Positions 1 to 9,100 of a DNA stretch of 64,000 bases are shown here, in pieces (within the stretch, counting starts at the first letter, position 1; each line of letters begins with the position of its first letter). Source of the DNA: an uncultured Burkholderiales bacterium (GTDB lineage Bacteria; Pseudomonadota; Gammaproteobacteria; Burkholderiales; Burkholderiaceae_C); assembly GCA_903871545.1 (NCBI GenBank), contig CAIQHG010000083.1, positions 1 to 64,000 of the forward strand, in the 5' to 3' direction. Below the pieces are notes generated by a model, which was not told where the DNA came from, made no database searches, and saw only the letters and a program-made list of their open reading frames with translations. The translations under genes and the position numbers were made by a program.

Positions 1-897
1 TCTGGTGTAGCGATAGCAGTATCTAAGGTTGCACTTGAAAAGAAAAAGGTGCTGATGGTTACTGGTTCAGGGTCAACTAGGTTGCACAATGAAGATTGCA
101 ATGCCTACTCCATACATTACGGGTGGGATACAAGAACATTTGTTAATGCCCAGGTCAAAGCATTAGCTGAACAGGGAAAGAAGTCTTGGTATTTTGTATC
201 AGTGGATTATGCGTTAGGTCAGGCTTTAGAGTTTGATGGAGCGGAGGCTATCAAAGCATCAGGCGGTTCAGTAGTGGGGTCTATTAAGCACCCGCTAAAT
301 TCATCTGATTTTTCATCTTACATAATTCAAGCGATTGGCTCTAAAGCACAAGTAGTTGCATTTGCAAATGCAGGGGGAGATTTAATTAATGCAGTAAAAG
401 CATCTAAAGAATACGGACTCACGAAAAACCAAACTGTAGCCGGATTAGTTACCTCTATTATTGATGTTCACTCTATGGGTGTAGAGCTAAGCCAGGGTAT
501 GTATTTAGTAGAAGACTATTATTGGGATCTAGACGAAAGTACAAGAGAGTTCGGAAAAAAATTCTTCTTAAAACAAAAAAAGATGCCTAATTTTGTTCAT
601 GCCGCGTTATATTCATCCGTCTTGACTTATTTAAAATCTGTTCAAGAAGCCAAAACCGATAACGCTGAGGAGGTGATTAAGCAGATGAAAAAGATGACGA
701 TTAATGATTACTTTACCAAGAACGGAAAAATCAGAGAAGATAATAAAATGATCCACGATGTGTACTTTTTTGAAGTGAAAAAACCAAATGAAGTTAAAAG
801 CCCTTGGGATTACTATACATTGAAGAAAAAATTATCTGCCTCTGAGGTAACACCACCTCTTTCCGCCTCAAGGTGTTCTATGGTGAATAAACAATGA
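1..897 (+). CDS. ABC transporter substrate-binding protein (LivK-like), 5' truncated by the window edge
   Basis: Frame is open from base 1 (SGVAIAVSKVALEKKKVLMVTGSG...), so the ORF at 49 is an internal start; periplasmic binding-protein style sequence (KSWYFVSVDYALGQALEFDGAEAIKASGGSVVG). Confidence 0.8.
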   Translation, partial: SGVAIAVSKVALEKKKVLMVTGSGSTRLHNEDCNAYSIHYGWDTRTFVNAQVKALAEQGKKSWYFVSVDYALGQALEFDGAEAIKASGGSVVGSIKHPLNSSDFSSYIIQAIGSKAQVVAFANAGGDLINAVKASKEYGLTKNQTVAGLVTSIIDVHSMGVELSQGMYLVEDYYWDLDESTREFGKKFFLKQKKMPNFVHAALYSSVLTYLKSVQEAKTDNAEEVIKQMKKMTINDYFTKNGKIREDNKMIHDVYFFEVKKPNEVKSPWDYYTLKKKLSASEVTPPLSASRCSMVNKQ

Positions 898-1004
898 TTG
901 ACATCAATTAAGTTTAAAGAAGCTAATTGTCATTGAACTTACCCAATATTGTGTCCCATCCCGTCTTGAGATGAAACGCAACAATTGAGCTATCTTTTGA
1001 GTGC

Positions 1005-1529
1005 CTAATCATGGCACGGTTGTTTTGAATGTTCAAAGTAGGTGGCCTCTGTGATTGGTTCACCAGTCTTTCTGTTGAGAGTGCTTTTTATCCAGTATGT
1101 TCCCTTTGGCAAAGGCATTGAAACCTCCCTAGACCAGTAAGAACCGGGAGGCACAACGAGGTTTCCAGCAGCGGCGTCTAAGATTAGTTTTTTAGCAAGA
1201 ATTGGGGTGGACGCTGGGTCGACCCACTCTCCGGGCTCTGCTTTTTCGATTTTATGCACCTCAATCGTCATGTCCCCTTTGCCCTCCGGTATTAATTTAA
1301 CGGGTACGTTACCTTTATTTGTAGCCTTCACACGAATGACTAAGAGTTTTGGATCTTCTTTAATTTTCATAGACGCCCCTTCTAATTGAATCACTATGTT
1401 CTCGTCATATGTGCCGGTAATAAAGTAATCCATTAAGGGTTGCCAAAGTAAGAACGCTGCAGCCCCTACGGCGGAGAGGGCCGCTGCAATCCAACCGCCC
1501 TTGGGCATGTGGGGTTGATTTTCAATCAT
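1005..1529 (-). CDS. Hypothetical membrane-anchored protein
   Basis: 174 aa ORF with one N-terminal hydrophobic segment. Confidence 0.6.
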   Translation of the reverse strand: MIENQPHMPKGGWIAAALSAVGAAAFLLWQPLMDYFITGTYDENIVIQLEGASMKIKEDPKLLVIRVKATNKGNVPVKLIPEGKGDMTIEVHKIEKAEPGEWVDPASTPILAKKLILDAAAGNLVVPPGSYWSREVSMPLPKGTYWIKSTLNRKTGEPITEATYFEHSKQPCHD

Positions 1530-1745
1530 CGGGTTATTTATGTAGTCGTTTCAAAAAATTATAAAAATAAAAATTAGGAATAAACCTAGAATTAATTGTA
1601 GTGTTCAAGATCTCTAATCCTCGGGAAAACCCAAAGACAGGTAGTAAATATTTAAGCTTTAATGAGAGAGTAAATTTTAGGCACACAGTTGGCCTTGATT
1701 CGCTGTCACCTGAAATTTTGAAATCAACTTTCTAGGAAATAAATA

Positions 1746-2243
1746 ATGAAGTCAATTTTTAGAACTCAAAACTTAATTGCCGCTCTCGCATGGATTGTCT
1801 TTAGTTGTGCTTGGACTCACGTTTTTGGACAAACGGGCCCCAAAGATTTTTTTCGAATTACTCAAAGTGAAATTATATGGAAGGAGGGGGCAAATGGAGT
1901 TAAATCAAGCGTCATATACGGGGACCCAACCAAGCCAGGTATTTATGTAGTTCGTAACATCTTCCCCCCAGGAATTATGAGCTCACCGCATACCCATAAC
2001 CAAGATAGATATGTAACTGTCATCCGGGGAACGTGGCACACGGGTACTAGTGCCAATTGGGACCCTAGTGGAACTGTCGGATTAACTGCCGGCTCATTTA
2101 TGTTCCATCCGGCAGGTGGAGTTCATTTTGATGGGTCTCTAAAAGAAGAGGTTGAAGTTCAAATTATTGGAATGGGTCCAGTCACTAACGACTTTCTTTA
2201 CCCTAAGGAAGGCAATTTCGGTAAACCTCATAAATTAGACTGA
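1746..2243 (+). CDS. Secreted cupin-domain protein
   Basis: N-terminal signal peptide; cupin-like PHTHNQDRYVTVIRGTWHTG...FHPAGGVHFDG. Confidence 0.75.
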   Translation: MKSIFRTQNLIAALAWIVFSCAWTHVFGQTGPKDFFRITQSEIIWKEGANGVKSSVIYGDPTKPGIYVVRNIFPPGIMSSPHTHNQDRYVTVIRGTWHTGTSANWDPSGTVGLTAGSFMFHPAGGVHFDGSLKEEVEVQIIGMGPVTNDFLYPKEGNFGKPHKLD

Positions 2244-2386
2244 ACTCCTTCATGGTTTAACGTAATTATTTTCAAGTCACTGTTCGAACCAATAGGCTCA
2301 CCAAATGAGTTTGAGCTAATTTTGGTGGCCTTGATACCTCTCTAAGATTATCGATAGCATAAAAACTTTAGAGTTTTAGTTTGAGA

Positions 2387-2608
2387 TCAGGTAGTGGGGG
2401 TCGCCCCTGGGGTAGAGTGACCTAGGGAAATGACTCCTCCTCTCATAAGTGTCCCTTGAGCGTTTTTCGGTGCAACGCTTGCGTCTTCATGTGCTTTCGG
2501 TAGTGTGGTTACTATCGTATTTTCAGATGTTATTTTTTCTGCAAAAGCGCCTGCTGGCGGACATTGCTCCTCACTCATTTGATTTTCTTTGACGCTCATG
2601 ATGTACAC
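2387..2608 (-). CDS. Small hypothetical protein
   Basis: 73 aa ORF only; no recognised motif. Confidence 0.25.
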   Translation of the reverse strand: MYIMSVKENQMSEEQCPPAGAFAEKITSENTIVTTLPKAHEDASVAPKNAQGTLMRGGVISLGHSTPGATPTT

Positions 2609-2714
2609 CTTTGAATTGTGGATTTAAATTGCTTGAGCTTAAATAAAGTCTAGCCCACTAACAATAATATTCATTGACTTTAAGGTCAGTACGCTTAGGC
2701 ACTAAAGCGTAAAT

Positions 2715-3236
2715 TTAAGGGTTAAACTTTTTGCGGTTTAAGAAAAGTGCATCGCATTGAGTCTCTAAAACACCACCTATTAACTGTGTTTGACTAAAGC
2801 TACTGGCCTCGTTGATGTCTTTTGCGCTGTATTCAAATGCGGCAATGCCGGATTTTTTAATGGTGTTGATTGAGCTTCCAAAAACCACCCCACCAATCCC
2901 TGCCCATATCAGCGCGCTCATACACATTGGGCAAGGCTCACCCGTGGTGTACAAAATAATAGCGCTCCAATTTTTGTTGCCCATTAGACTGACATAGTTA
3001 TTCATGCAAACGATCTCGCCGTGAAGAATGGGATTGGAAGGAGTTGCGTTGACGCCTTTGGCGAGGATTTTGCCGCTAATGGCGTTGGTAATGACTGCGC
3101 AAAATGGACTTTGAGTAGCTAAATCAATGGCAACTTGCATTGCTGCTTCATGGTCCTTTAAAGAAGTAGATGCCATATTGGTTTTCGAATTAACGCGTTG
3201 CGAATTGCTGAGTAGCCCCGCTGCGCATAAGCACAT
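2715..3236 (-). CDS. Cytidine/guanine deaminase-like nucleoside deaminase
   Basis: Zinc-binding HGE...PCPMCMSALIWAG deaminase motif. Confidence 0.85.
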   Translation of the reverse strand: MCLCAAGLLSNSQRVNSKTNMASTSLKDHEAAMQVAIDLATQSPFCAVITNAISGKILAKGVNATPSNPILHGEIVCMNNYVSLMGNKNWSAIILYTTGEPCPMCMSALIWAGIGGVVFGSSINTIKKSGIAAFEYSAKDINEASSFSQTQLIGGVLETQCDALFLNRKKFNP

Positions 3237-3433
3237 AATGGCTTGACGTCGGTTTCTAGACTTACCGAATTTGGAAATTGTGTCTTGAAATATAGAATTA
3301 ATTTTTTGAATGCCTCATTGTGGCTTGAATAGTAAGAGATCGCAAATCATACCCCATCAGGGCTTAGCAGCGCATATTTCAGTTAATACGAAAGCGAGAA
3401 CTTGTGCAGAGTAATTGATCAATTCAAGAATGT

Positions 3434-3455
3434 ACGCACTCCCCCTTCAGTGCGT
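3434..3455. repeat. Hairpin ACGCACT-N8-AGTGCGT
   Basis: Perfect 7-bp inverted repeat upstream of the 3522 gene. Confidence 0.5.
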
Positions 3456-3521
3456 CCGCATACAGACGCATTATTGGTCAACGTCGAGAATATTCATTAG
3501 ACAGGATACTATTAAATAAGG

Positions 3522-3731
3522 GTGCCGCCTATGATTTCGGAAAACGCTGTTGATGAAGTGACTTTAGTGCCTTGCCATATGTGCCTCGCACAAGTCCACG
3601 TTCGAGGACTCAGTGAGTCCCAGGCCAGAGACTACGGCGAACACTTTTGTGGATTAGAGTGCTATGAGAAGTGGTCTAAAGGTTTAGATAATCCTCTCCA
3701 AGATCCTACGCGCCTACAAGGTGGCATATAA
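3522..3731 (+). CDS. Small Cys-rich protein, DUF3330-like
   Basis: CHMC...CGLEC possible zinc ligands; stop codon abuts the next start. Confidence 0.6.
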   Translation: MPPMISENAVDEVTLVPCHMCLAQVHVRGLSESQARDYGEHFCGLECYEKWSKGLDNPLQDPTRLQGGI

Positions 3732-3986
3732 ATGCATAAACACCACGTCCGTTTTACAGATCTATTTGCGCAACTTGGTCTCGCTTACGACACTCAAAGC
3801 GTTGAAAGTTTCATTGAAAAAAATGCTCCTATTCATGAAACCGTTAAGTTGGAAGACGCTGCGTTTTGGAGCGCTAGCCAGGCCACGTTTTTGCGGGAGG
3901 CGATCGTTTTAGATGCAAATTGGGCTGAAGTGGTCGATCAACTCGACACCGCATTAAGAGAAAAAACTACCTATAGCCCTCAATAA
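3732..3986 (+). CDS. DUF2789-like protein
   Basis: 84 aa; MHKHHVRFTDLFAQLGLAYD resembles the DUF2789 family; start directly follows the upstream stop codon. Confidence 0.6.
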   Translation: MHKHHVRFTDLFAQLGLAYDTQSVESFIEKNAPIHETVKLEDAAFWSASQATFLREAIVLDANWAEVVDQLDTALREKTTYSPQ

Positions 3987-4583
3987 CTAGGTTAAGAAGA
4001 ATCTCTTAAGACCTGATAAGATCATCTCGGTTGCAATGGCTGCGAGTACTAACCCCATTAATTTTTGACTCGCTTCAACGATTGCGTCCCCTACCAAATT
4101 TCGTATTTGAGCAGCTAGCCCGATCACCAAACCAGATATGGCTACGGCTAAGCCAAGGGCAATGATCCAAGTTTTTTGGTTATCTCGCTCATTGGATGCC
4201 ATTAGCAAAACCGTTGCTATTGCTGAGGGCCCAGCTAACAACGGTATGGCAAGAGGAATAATGAAAGGTTCTCTAATGGATTTGAAATCTCCCAAGCCTC
4301 CACTTGCGTCGCCAAATACCATCCGTAAAGCAATGATAATTAAAATGAAACCTCCCGACACGGCTAATGACTGCTCAGATAAGTGCATGACACTCAAAAA
4401 TCCGTCGCCCGTCAACATAAATGCCAGGAGGATGAAAAAAGCCAGCGTGCTTTCCCTGATCGCAACGAAGACTCTTCTCTTTTGCGGTACCGCATCCATA
4501 ATGGGAATATAAACGGGTAACGACCCAAATGGATCAAGCACGAGGATTAGCAAGATGACGGCTGATATAAGGCTATGATTCAT
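3987..4583 (-). CDS. MarC family integral membrane protein
   Basis: LILVLDPFGSLPVYIPI...GPSAIATVLLMAS typical of MarC. Confidence 0.85.
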   Translation of the reverse strand: MNHSLISAVILLILVLDPFGSLPVYIPIMDAVPQKRRVFVAIRESTLAFFILLAFMLTGDGFLSVMHLSEQSLAVSGGFILIIIALRMVFGDASGGLGDFKSIREPFIIPLAIPLLAGPSAIATVLLMASNERDNQKTWIIALGLAVAISGLVIGLAAQIRNLVGDAIVEASQKLMGLVLAAIATEMILSGLKRFFLT

Positions 4584-4759
4584 ATTGAGGCTTTTGGGAA
4601 ATTAGCCGTGAACCCTATGATGCGAATCACTCTTGGTGAGAGTTGAAAAGTATGACAGTTCCAACCCCGTACCTTAATCTCCCCCGCGCATCCGTGGCTA
4701 GATTTAATAAAAAGTTCAGTAAATCCGCTTACTTTAGCTAGCGGGCACGTGTGTGTGAA

Positions 4760-5071
4760 TTAAGAGATCGTTAGGTTGTTGTGTACTGACTTGACCCCTT
4801 TGACTTTAGCTGCGCAGTTAGTTGCAATGTCGGACTCTTCCTTGCTACTAACTTTGCCGGTTAAATCGACAACGCCGTGATCTGTACGGATACTAATATC
4901 GCGGCTTTTAATCATTTTCTCCTCTGTAAGTGCAACTTTTACCCTCGCTGTAATTGTTGCGTCCTCCATGTACTCAGTCGCCGTATCGTTAGTTGCGTCG
5001 GCTGCGTAAAGGGCGGATGGTGAAATAAGTACGCCGAGTAAAAATACTGTGCTGATAAATTTAATGTTCAT
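4760..5071 (-). CDS. BON-domain periplasmic protein
   Basis: Signal peptide plus DISIRTDHGVVDLTGKVSSKEESDIATNCAAKVKGVKSVHNNL. Confidence 0.85.
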   Translation of the reverse strand: MNIKFISTVFLLGVLISPSALYAADATNDTATEYMEDATITARVKVALTEEKMIKSRDISIRTDHGVVDLTGKVSSKEESDIATNCAAKVKGVKSVHNNLTIS

Positions 5072-5112
5072 GATTTTTTCCGAAAATTTGGGGATTGCTA
5101 CACCTTAATAAA

Positions 5113-5134
5113 AAGGGCTATTCAATTAGCCCTT
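5113..5134 (-). terminator. Intrinsic terminator of the CsbD gene
   Basis: Minus strand AAGGGCTA-ATTGAA-TAGCCCTT followed by TTTATT. Confidence 0.75.
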
Positions 5135-5140
5135 ATTTAG

Positions 5141-5332
5141 TTAGCGGGCTTTAGCGACATTAGAAATAACTGCCAGTGCGTCTGCGATAGCGGCTTTAGC
5201 GGCACCCAGATTTTTTTCAGTATTACCCTTGGATTGGAGTTTTTCGTTGCCAACTGCTTTGCCAACCACTTCCTTTACTTTGCCTGTTGCTTGCTCTGCA
5301 CGCCCTTTGATTTGCTGTTTGTTAATAGTCAT
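5141..5332 (-). CDS. CsbD family stress protein
   Basis: IKGRAEQATGKVKEVVGKAVGNEKLQSKG. Confidence 0.9.
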   Translation of the reverse strand: MTINKQQIKGRAEQATGKVKEVVGKAVGNEKLQSKGNTEKNLGAAKAAIADALAVISNVAKAR

Positions 5333-5452
5333 GATGTGTAACCTTTAGAGTTGTTCGATTTACCGACCGTGCGCGGCGCATACCGCACCCTCAAACGATA
5401 AATGAAGACAATAAGGACGTCTGTGCGCTCGGCAACTTTCTAAAATATCTGA

Positions 5453-6130
5453 CTAGAACAAGCTTAGTTGCCGATCTCCTATTAGAAGCTCGGACACAAA
5501 ATAATTAAGGAGAGTATGGTGTTCCCCGTTGTGCCAAAAGGGCTTCATGTACTTTTTGGTGTACCAATTTGACTCACTCTCTAAGTGACAACCAATGAGT
5601 CCAATTGAGCCTTGAACAATCGCCATAGGGTCTCCGTTGGCATAAGTAGCAATCACCTCAAACGGACCACCCACAAAAGTAGGGCCATCATAAAAATACA
5701 TTCTTTTTGGTTGTCCCCGCCACGTAACAAGAGCTGTTGTTCCGTAGGAGGATTTAATATCTGCACGAGGGCGCTTAATGTACTGAACGACCCGCGTTCC
5801 TTTAAGGAGATTGAAATAGTAGGCATCTGCCCAGTACGCGCCCATGCAAATTCCTAAGAACTTACCGCCTCGACTTATGAATTTTTTAATATCTTCTAAA
5901 TTTAGTTTCATGATTTGCTTAAATACCCCTGCGTCTCCGTCCCCTCCTGGAAAAATAACCAAATCTACAGAATCAAAGAAGCCCTCTGAGACTTTGTATT
6001 TGGTCCAAATTTTGATTAGATAATGATTAGACAAAGACCTGATAATGCCGTTCACAGAATCAGTGGAGCATGTGGGGTGATGCAAAAATAGTGCAACTGT
6101 TTGCTTATTAACGCCAGACTGTACGAGCAT
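5453..6130 (-). CDS. BPL-N-like / class I glutamine amidotransferase-like protein
   Basis: FPGGDGD...FLGICMGAYWA nucleophile elbow. Confidence 0.7.
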   Translation of the reverse strand: MLVQSGVNKQTVALFLHHPTCSTDSVNGIIRSLSNHYLIKIWTKYKVSEGFFDSVDLVIFPGGDGDAGVFKQIMKLNLEDIKKFISRGGKFLGICMGAYWADAYYFNLLKGTRVVQYIKRPRADIKSSYGTTALVTWRGQPKRMYFYDGPTFVGGPFEVIATYANGDPMAIVQGSIGLIGCHLESESNWYTKKYMKPFWHNGEHHTLLNYFVSELLIGDRQLSLF

Positions 6131-6300
6131 GAATCAAAAAGTCATTTTTTTCAAATAGTAATCCAAAGACCGTACAAATCATTTTCGTATGAAATGATCT
6201 AAAGAAAGAGGAAGTGACTCCCCACTTTACAGTAACCGCGTCGTTGCGACAAGATTGGGTGGTTAAAAACTCAATGTAAAACTTTTCAAACGGGGATCCC

Positions 6301-6423
6301 ATAATTAATATTACCAGAGTTGGAGTTGATTTGGCGAAAAATACTATCCAAGCTTGTGCAGTTGATACAACTGCAAAGATAGCGGTCAATATGGCACTAC
6401 CTTGGGCTAACCTTAAGGACTAA
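6301..6423 (+). pseudogene. IS110-family transposase N-terminal remnant
   Basis: Read in frame: INITRVGVDLAKNTIQACAVDTTAKIAVNMALPWANLKD*, resembling the IS110 N-terminal VGVDLAKNxFQxxxVD motif; ends after about 40 codons. Confidence 0.7.
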
Positions 6424-6617
6424 AGTAACAGACCCAGCCAATTTTGGTCCCAGCCGGTTTGATCAATGGTTTATAACGGCCAATGTAAGTATCAGCATTC
6501 GTAGACATTGCGAACGAGGTCTAATAATCTAAAAAAATAATAGGTTGCAATTAAAAGACTAATATCTTGGTTGTAAGATTCTCTTAGAGCTATTCTTTCA
6601 TTCACGCATTATTAAAT

Positions 6618-7586
6618 ATGACCTATCTACAGCGATTCCTCTTATTAAGCGTCCTTGCCCCGGGTTTTAATTTAAGTCTCTGCGCGCAGGAAAATTGGCC
6701 ATCAAAGCCAATTCATTTGGTTATTCCTTTTTCTGCCGGTGGCGTACAAGACGGAATCTCAAGGTCTATATCCAACGAACTCGCAGAGGTCCTTGGGCAG
6801 CCCCTTATTATTGACAACAGGGTTGGGGCTGGAGGCACGATCGGTACGTCTTACGTGGCCAAATCCCAAGCCGATGGATACACAATGGTGTTTGCCGCTA
6901 CCAATCACAACATCAATGGGACACTTTATACGAAATTAAATTACCATCCGATAAAAGACTTCACATCAGTGGCGCAGGTTGGAAAAACAAGCTATATATT
7001 GGCTATTTCGTCCTCGTTGCCTTCAAAAACCCTTGATGAATTTATTGCTTTGGCCAAGTCCAAGCCTGGTCAATTTAATTACTCTAGCGCGGGCATTGGA
7101 AGTTCATCCCATCTTGGGATGGCTTATTTCAATGTCTTGGCTGGTTTAAACCTTGTTCATATCCCTCTTAAGGGAACGGGAGACGCGATGAATGAATTGT
7201 TATCTGGACGTGTTCAGGCGTTGATCGGCGCCAATAATGTTATTTTACCTTTCGCATCTGACCCAAGAATTCGTTTGATAGGAGTCACCTCTGAGAGGCC
7301 CTCTCCCTATGTCCCTGGTGTGCCAGCTATTGGAGTCAGTGTGAAAGGATTTGCTTATGACAGTTGGATCGGATTTCTTGCGCCAAATGGCGTATCCAAA
7401 CCAATCTTAGATAAGCTCTATAAGTCATTGAACATTGTTTTAAAAAGACCTGATGTTGTTGAGCGTCTAATTAAAGAAGGGGTGGAGATTCAACCCCTTG
7501 GCGCAGAGGAGTTTAACCAAGTCTTACGAACGGATTTCGATAAAATGGCCAAGGTAGTGCAGATCTCAGGTGCCCGCATAGACTAA
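6618..7586 (+). CDS. Bug-family (tripartite tricarboxylate transporter) substrate-binding protein
   Basis: WPSKPIHLVIPFSAGGVQDGISRSIS...VDNRVGAGGTIGTSYVAKSQADGYT. Confidence 0.9.
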   Translation: MTYLQRFLLLSVLAPGFNLSLCAQENWPSKPIHLVIPFSAGGVQDGISRSISNELAEVLGQPLIIDNRVGAGGTIGTSYVAKSQADGYTMVFAATNHNINGTLYTKLNYHPIKDFTSVAQVGKTSYILAISSSLPSKTLDEFIALAKSKPGQFNYSSAGIGSSSHLGMAYFNVLAGLNLVHIPLKGTGDAMNELLSGRVQALIGANNVILPFASDPRIRLIGVTSERPSPYVPGVPAIGVSVKGFAYDSWIGFLAPNGVSKPILDKLYKSLNIVLKRPDVVERLIKEGVEIQPLGAEEFNQVLRTDFDKMAKVVQISGARID

Positions 7587-7602
7587 CAGGTCATTGTCCT
7601 AT

Positions 7603-8571
7603 TTAGATTTCTTTTAAAGTACCCAGCCTTACAAAGGTTACCCCCGGCATCACATGCCTAAGAGAGGGCATCACTAACACGCAGTTTGAAAATGGAGTTT
7701 TTACAGGTTCTCCTGAATCGGATGCGATGATCGTTTCTTTTTCTTTAATTACTTCCATGCCTAGCCAGTTCTGAGCAAATTGAACGTCTTGTGTTTGTGC
7801 CACGCAGCGGTTTGAGACGCTTACCTCGACTTGCGAAACTTTTTCTTGATATTGGGGCGGTATTGAATGATTGCTGAGGGTGCCCGTAGTTGCTAAGAAC
7901 CTGTAGAGCGTATGTTCTGAGTTTTCAACGGATTTGACGCTCCAGTGGTGGCCAGCTTCAATGAGCAACCCGATAGCTGCTTTTTCGGGATTTACAAAAT
8001 CTCCGTAATCAATTAATCTTTTCCCGTCAGCATGGCCTTCATCTCGCATTAGTACTCTTGGGTATCCCATTCTCTTTGCAAATTCATAGGCCCGCTGGGT
8101 GGTCCCAGTGACCATCATGGGCTCACAAGCCTCATGCATTGAGTGCAGATCTAAGAAAAAATCAGCTTCCTTAATAAAAGGAATCAAATTTCGCGCTCTT
8201 TTAACTTCCCTAATGTCAGATTTGGCAGATAACTTCTCCTCTGTCCAAACTCTGTTCATATCCATGTCTAAAAATCTTGATTTATCAGGATCTTTTGGAT
8301 CAAATGTCTGGAAAGCGGCCACATTTGAAAAACTTAAAATCCAGGTACCGCAAGTTGGCTTTAACCCTTTCTTGAGAAGATTCGAGAGCACTACGGCGCC
8401 GCTGTATTCGTTGCCGTGCATTAAAGCGTTGAGGAGGATAACGGGTCCTGGCGCGCCAGAGGTGAGCCGGTGAACGTAATCAACCCCTGTATTTCCATTT
8501 TTAAGGTGAGATATGTCAGGATGCCCCACCTCAATTGGGTAAGAGGGTAGAGCAGTTTTGGTGATGAACAT
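7603..8571 (-). CDS. Succinylglutamate desuccinylase/aspartoacylase family protein
   Basis: NALMHGNEYSGAVVL...DLHSMHEACEPMM zinc carboxypeptidase-like motifs. Confidence 0.8.
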   Translation of the reverse strand: MFITKTALPSYPIEVGHPDISHLKNGNTGVDYVHRLTSGAPGPVILLNALMHGNEYSGAVVLSNLLKKGLKPTCGTWILSFSNVAAFQTFDPKDPDKSRFLDMDMNRVWTEEKLSAKSDIREVKRARNLIPFIKEADFFLDLHSMHEACEPMMVTGTTQRAYEFAKRMGYPRVLMRDEGHADGKRLIDYGDFVNPEKAAIGLLIEAGHHWSVKSVENSEHTLYRFLATTGTLSNHSIPPQYQEKVSQVEVSVSNRCVAQTQDVQFAQNWLGMEVIKEKETIIASDSGEPVKTPFSNCVLVMPSLRHVMPGVTFVRLGTLKEI

Positions 8572-8891
8572 AGTAGAGCTGAAATAAAGATATAGCTATC
8601 GATAGACTCAGGGCAATTTTAGTTGAATACGAACTCACACAGACGGGCAAAGTTGATTCAAGTGCGCTACAGGGGATTAGATGCCTAATGCGAAGGCAAC
8701 TGTCCCTGTGCATAGTTTTTAAAAGTATCGCTAAGTTGCACACCTTGGATGAAATGAATTATTCTTTTAAAGGGTTGTTCGAGTTTTGAGGGCTAGTGGC
8801 AACTTTATTGAAATATTTTTCAAAAGCTCCAAGTTTGGCTATATTAGCTAGAATAAACTTAAGTGGCTTATGAAAAATTATTTATAACAAT

Positions 8892-9080
8892 ATGAATAAA
8901 TCAGAACTTGATTCCTACATAGTTTCTGCATCTGAATTGCATCAGATCACACTCACTCCAGCTCAGCTTGAGAGAACTAAAATCCATCTTAGCCGAACCG
9001 TGAAAATTGCTGAAAAATTGATCGAGTATTCATTCCTAGACGGGGATGAGTTGGTTGAAATTTACCGAGTGATTGAATAA
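8892..9080 (+). CDS. AtzG-like (GatC-like) small subunit
   Basis: 62 aa helical protein immediately upstream of an AtzE-like amidase, the arrangement of AtzG/AtzE. Confidence 0.65.
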   Translation: MNKSELDSYIVSASELHQITLTPAQLERTKIHLSRTVKIAEKLIEYSFLDGDELVEIYRVIE

Positions 9081-9100
9081 TTTCGAAAAATAAACTAATT

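Noticed and set aside
6108-6389. 93-aa minus-strand ORF
   Set aside because: Antisense to the IS110-like remnant and overlapping the BPL-N gene start; no coding signature.
8797-8812. TGGCAACTTTATTGAA as a sigma-54 promoter for AtzG/AtzE
   Set aside because: The -12 element has GA in place of the near-invariant GC; too weak to call without data.
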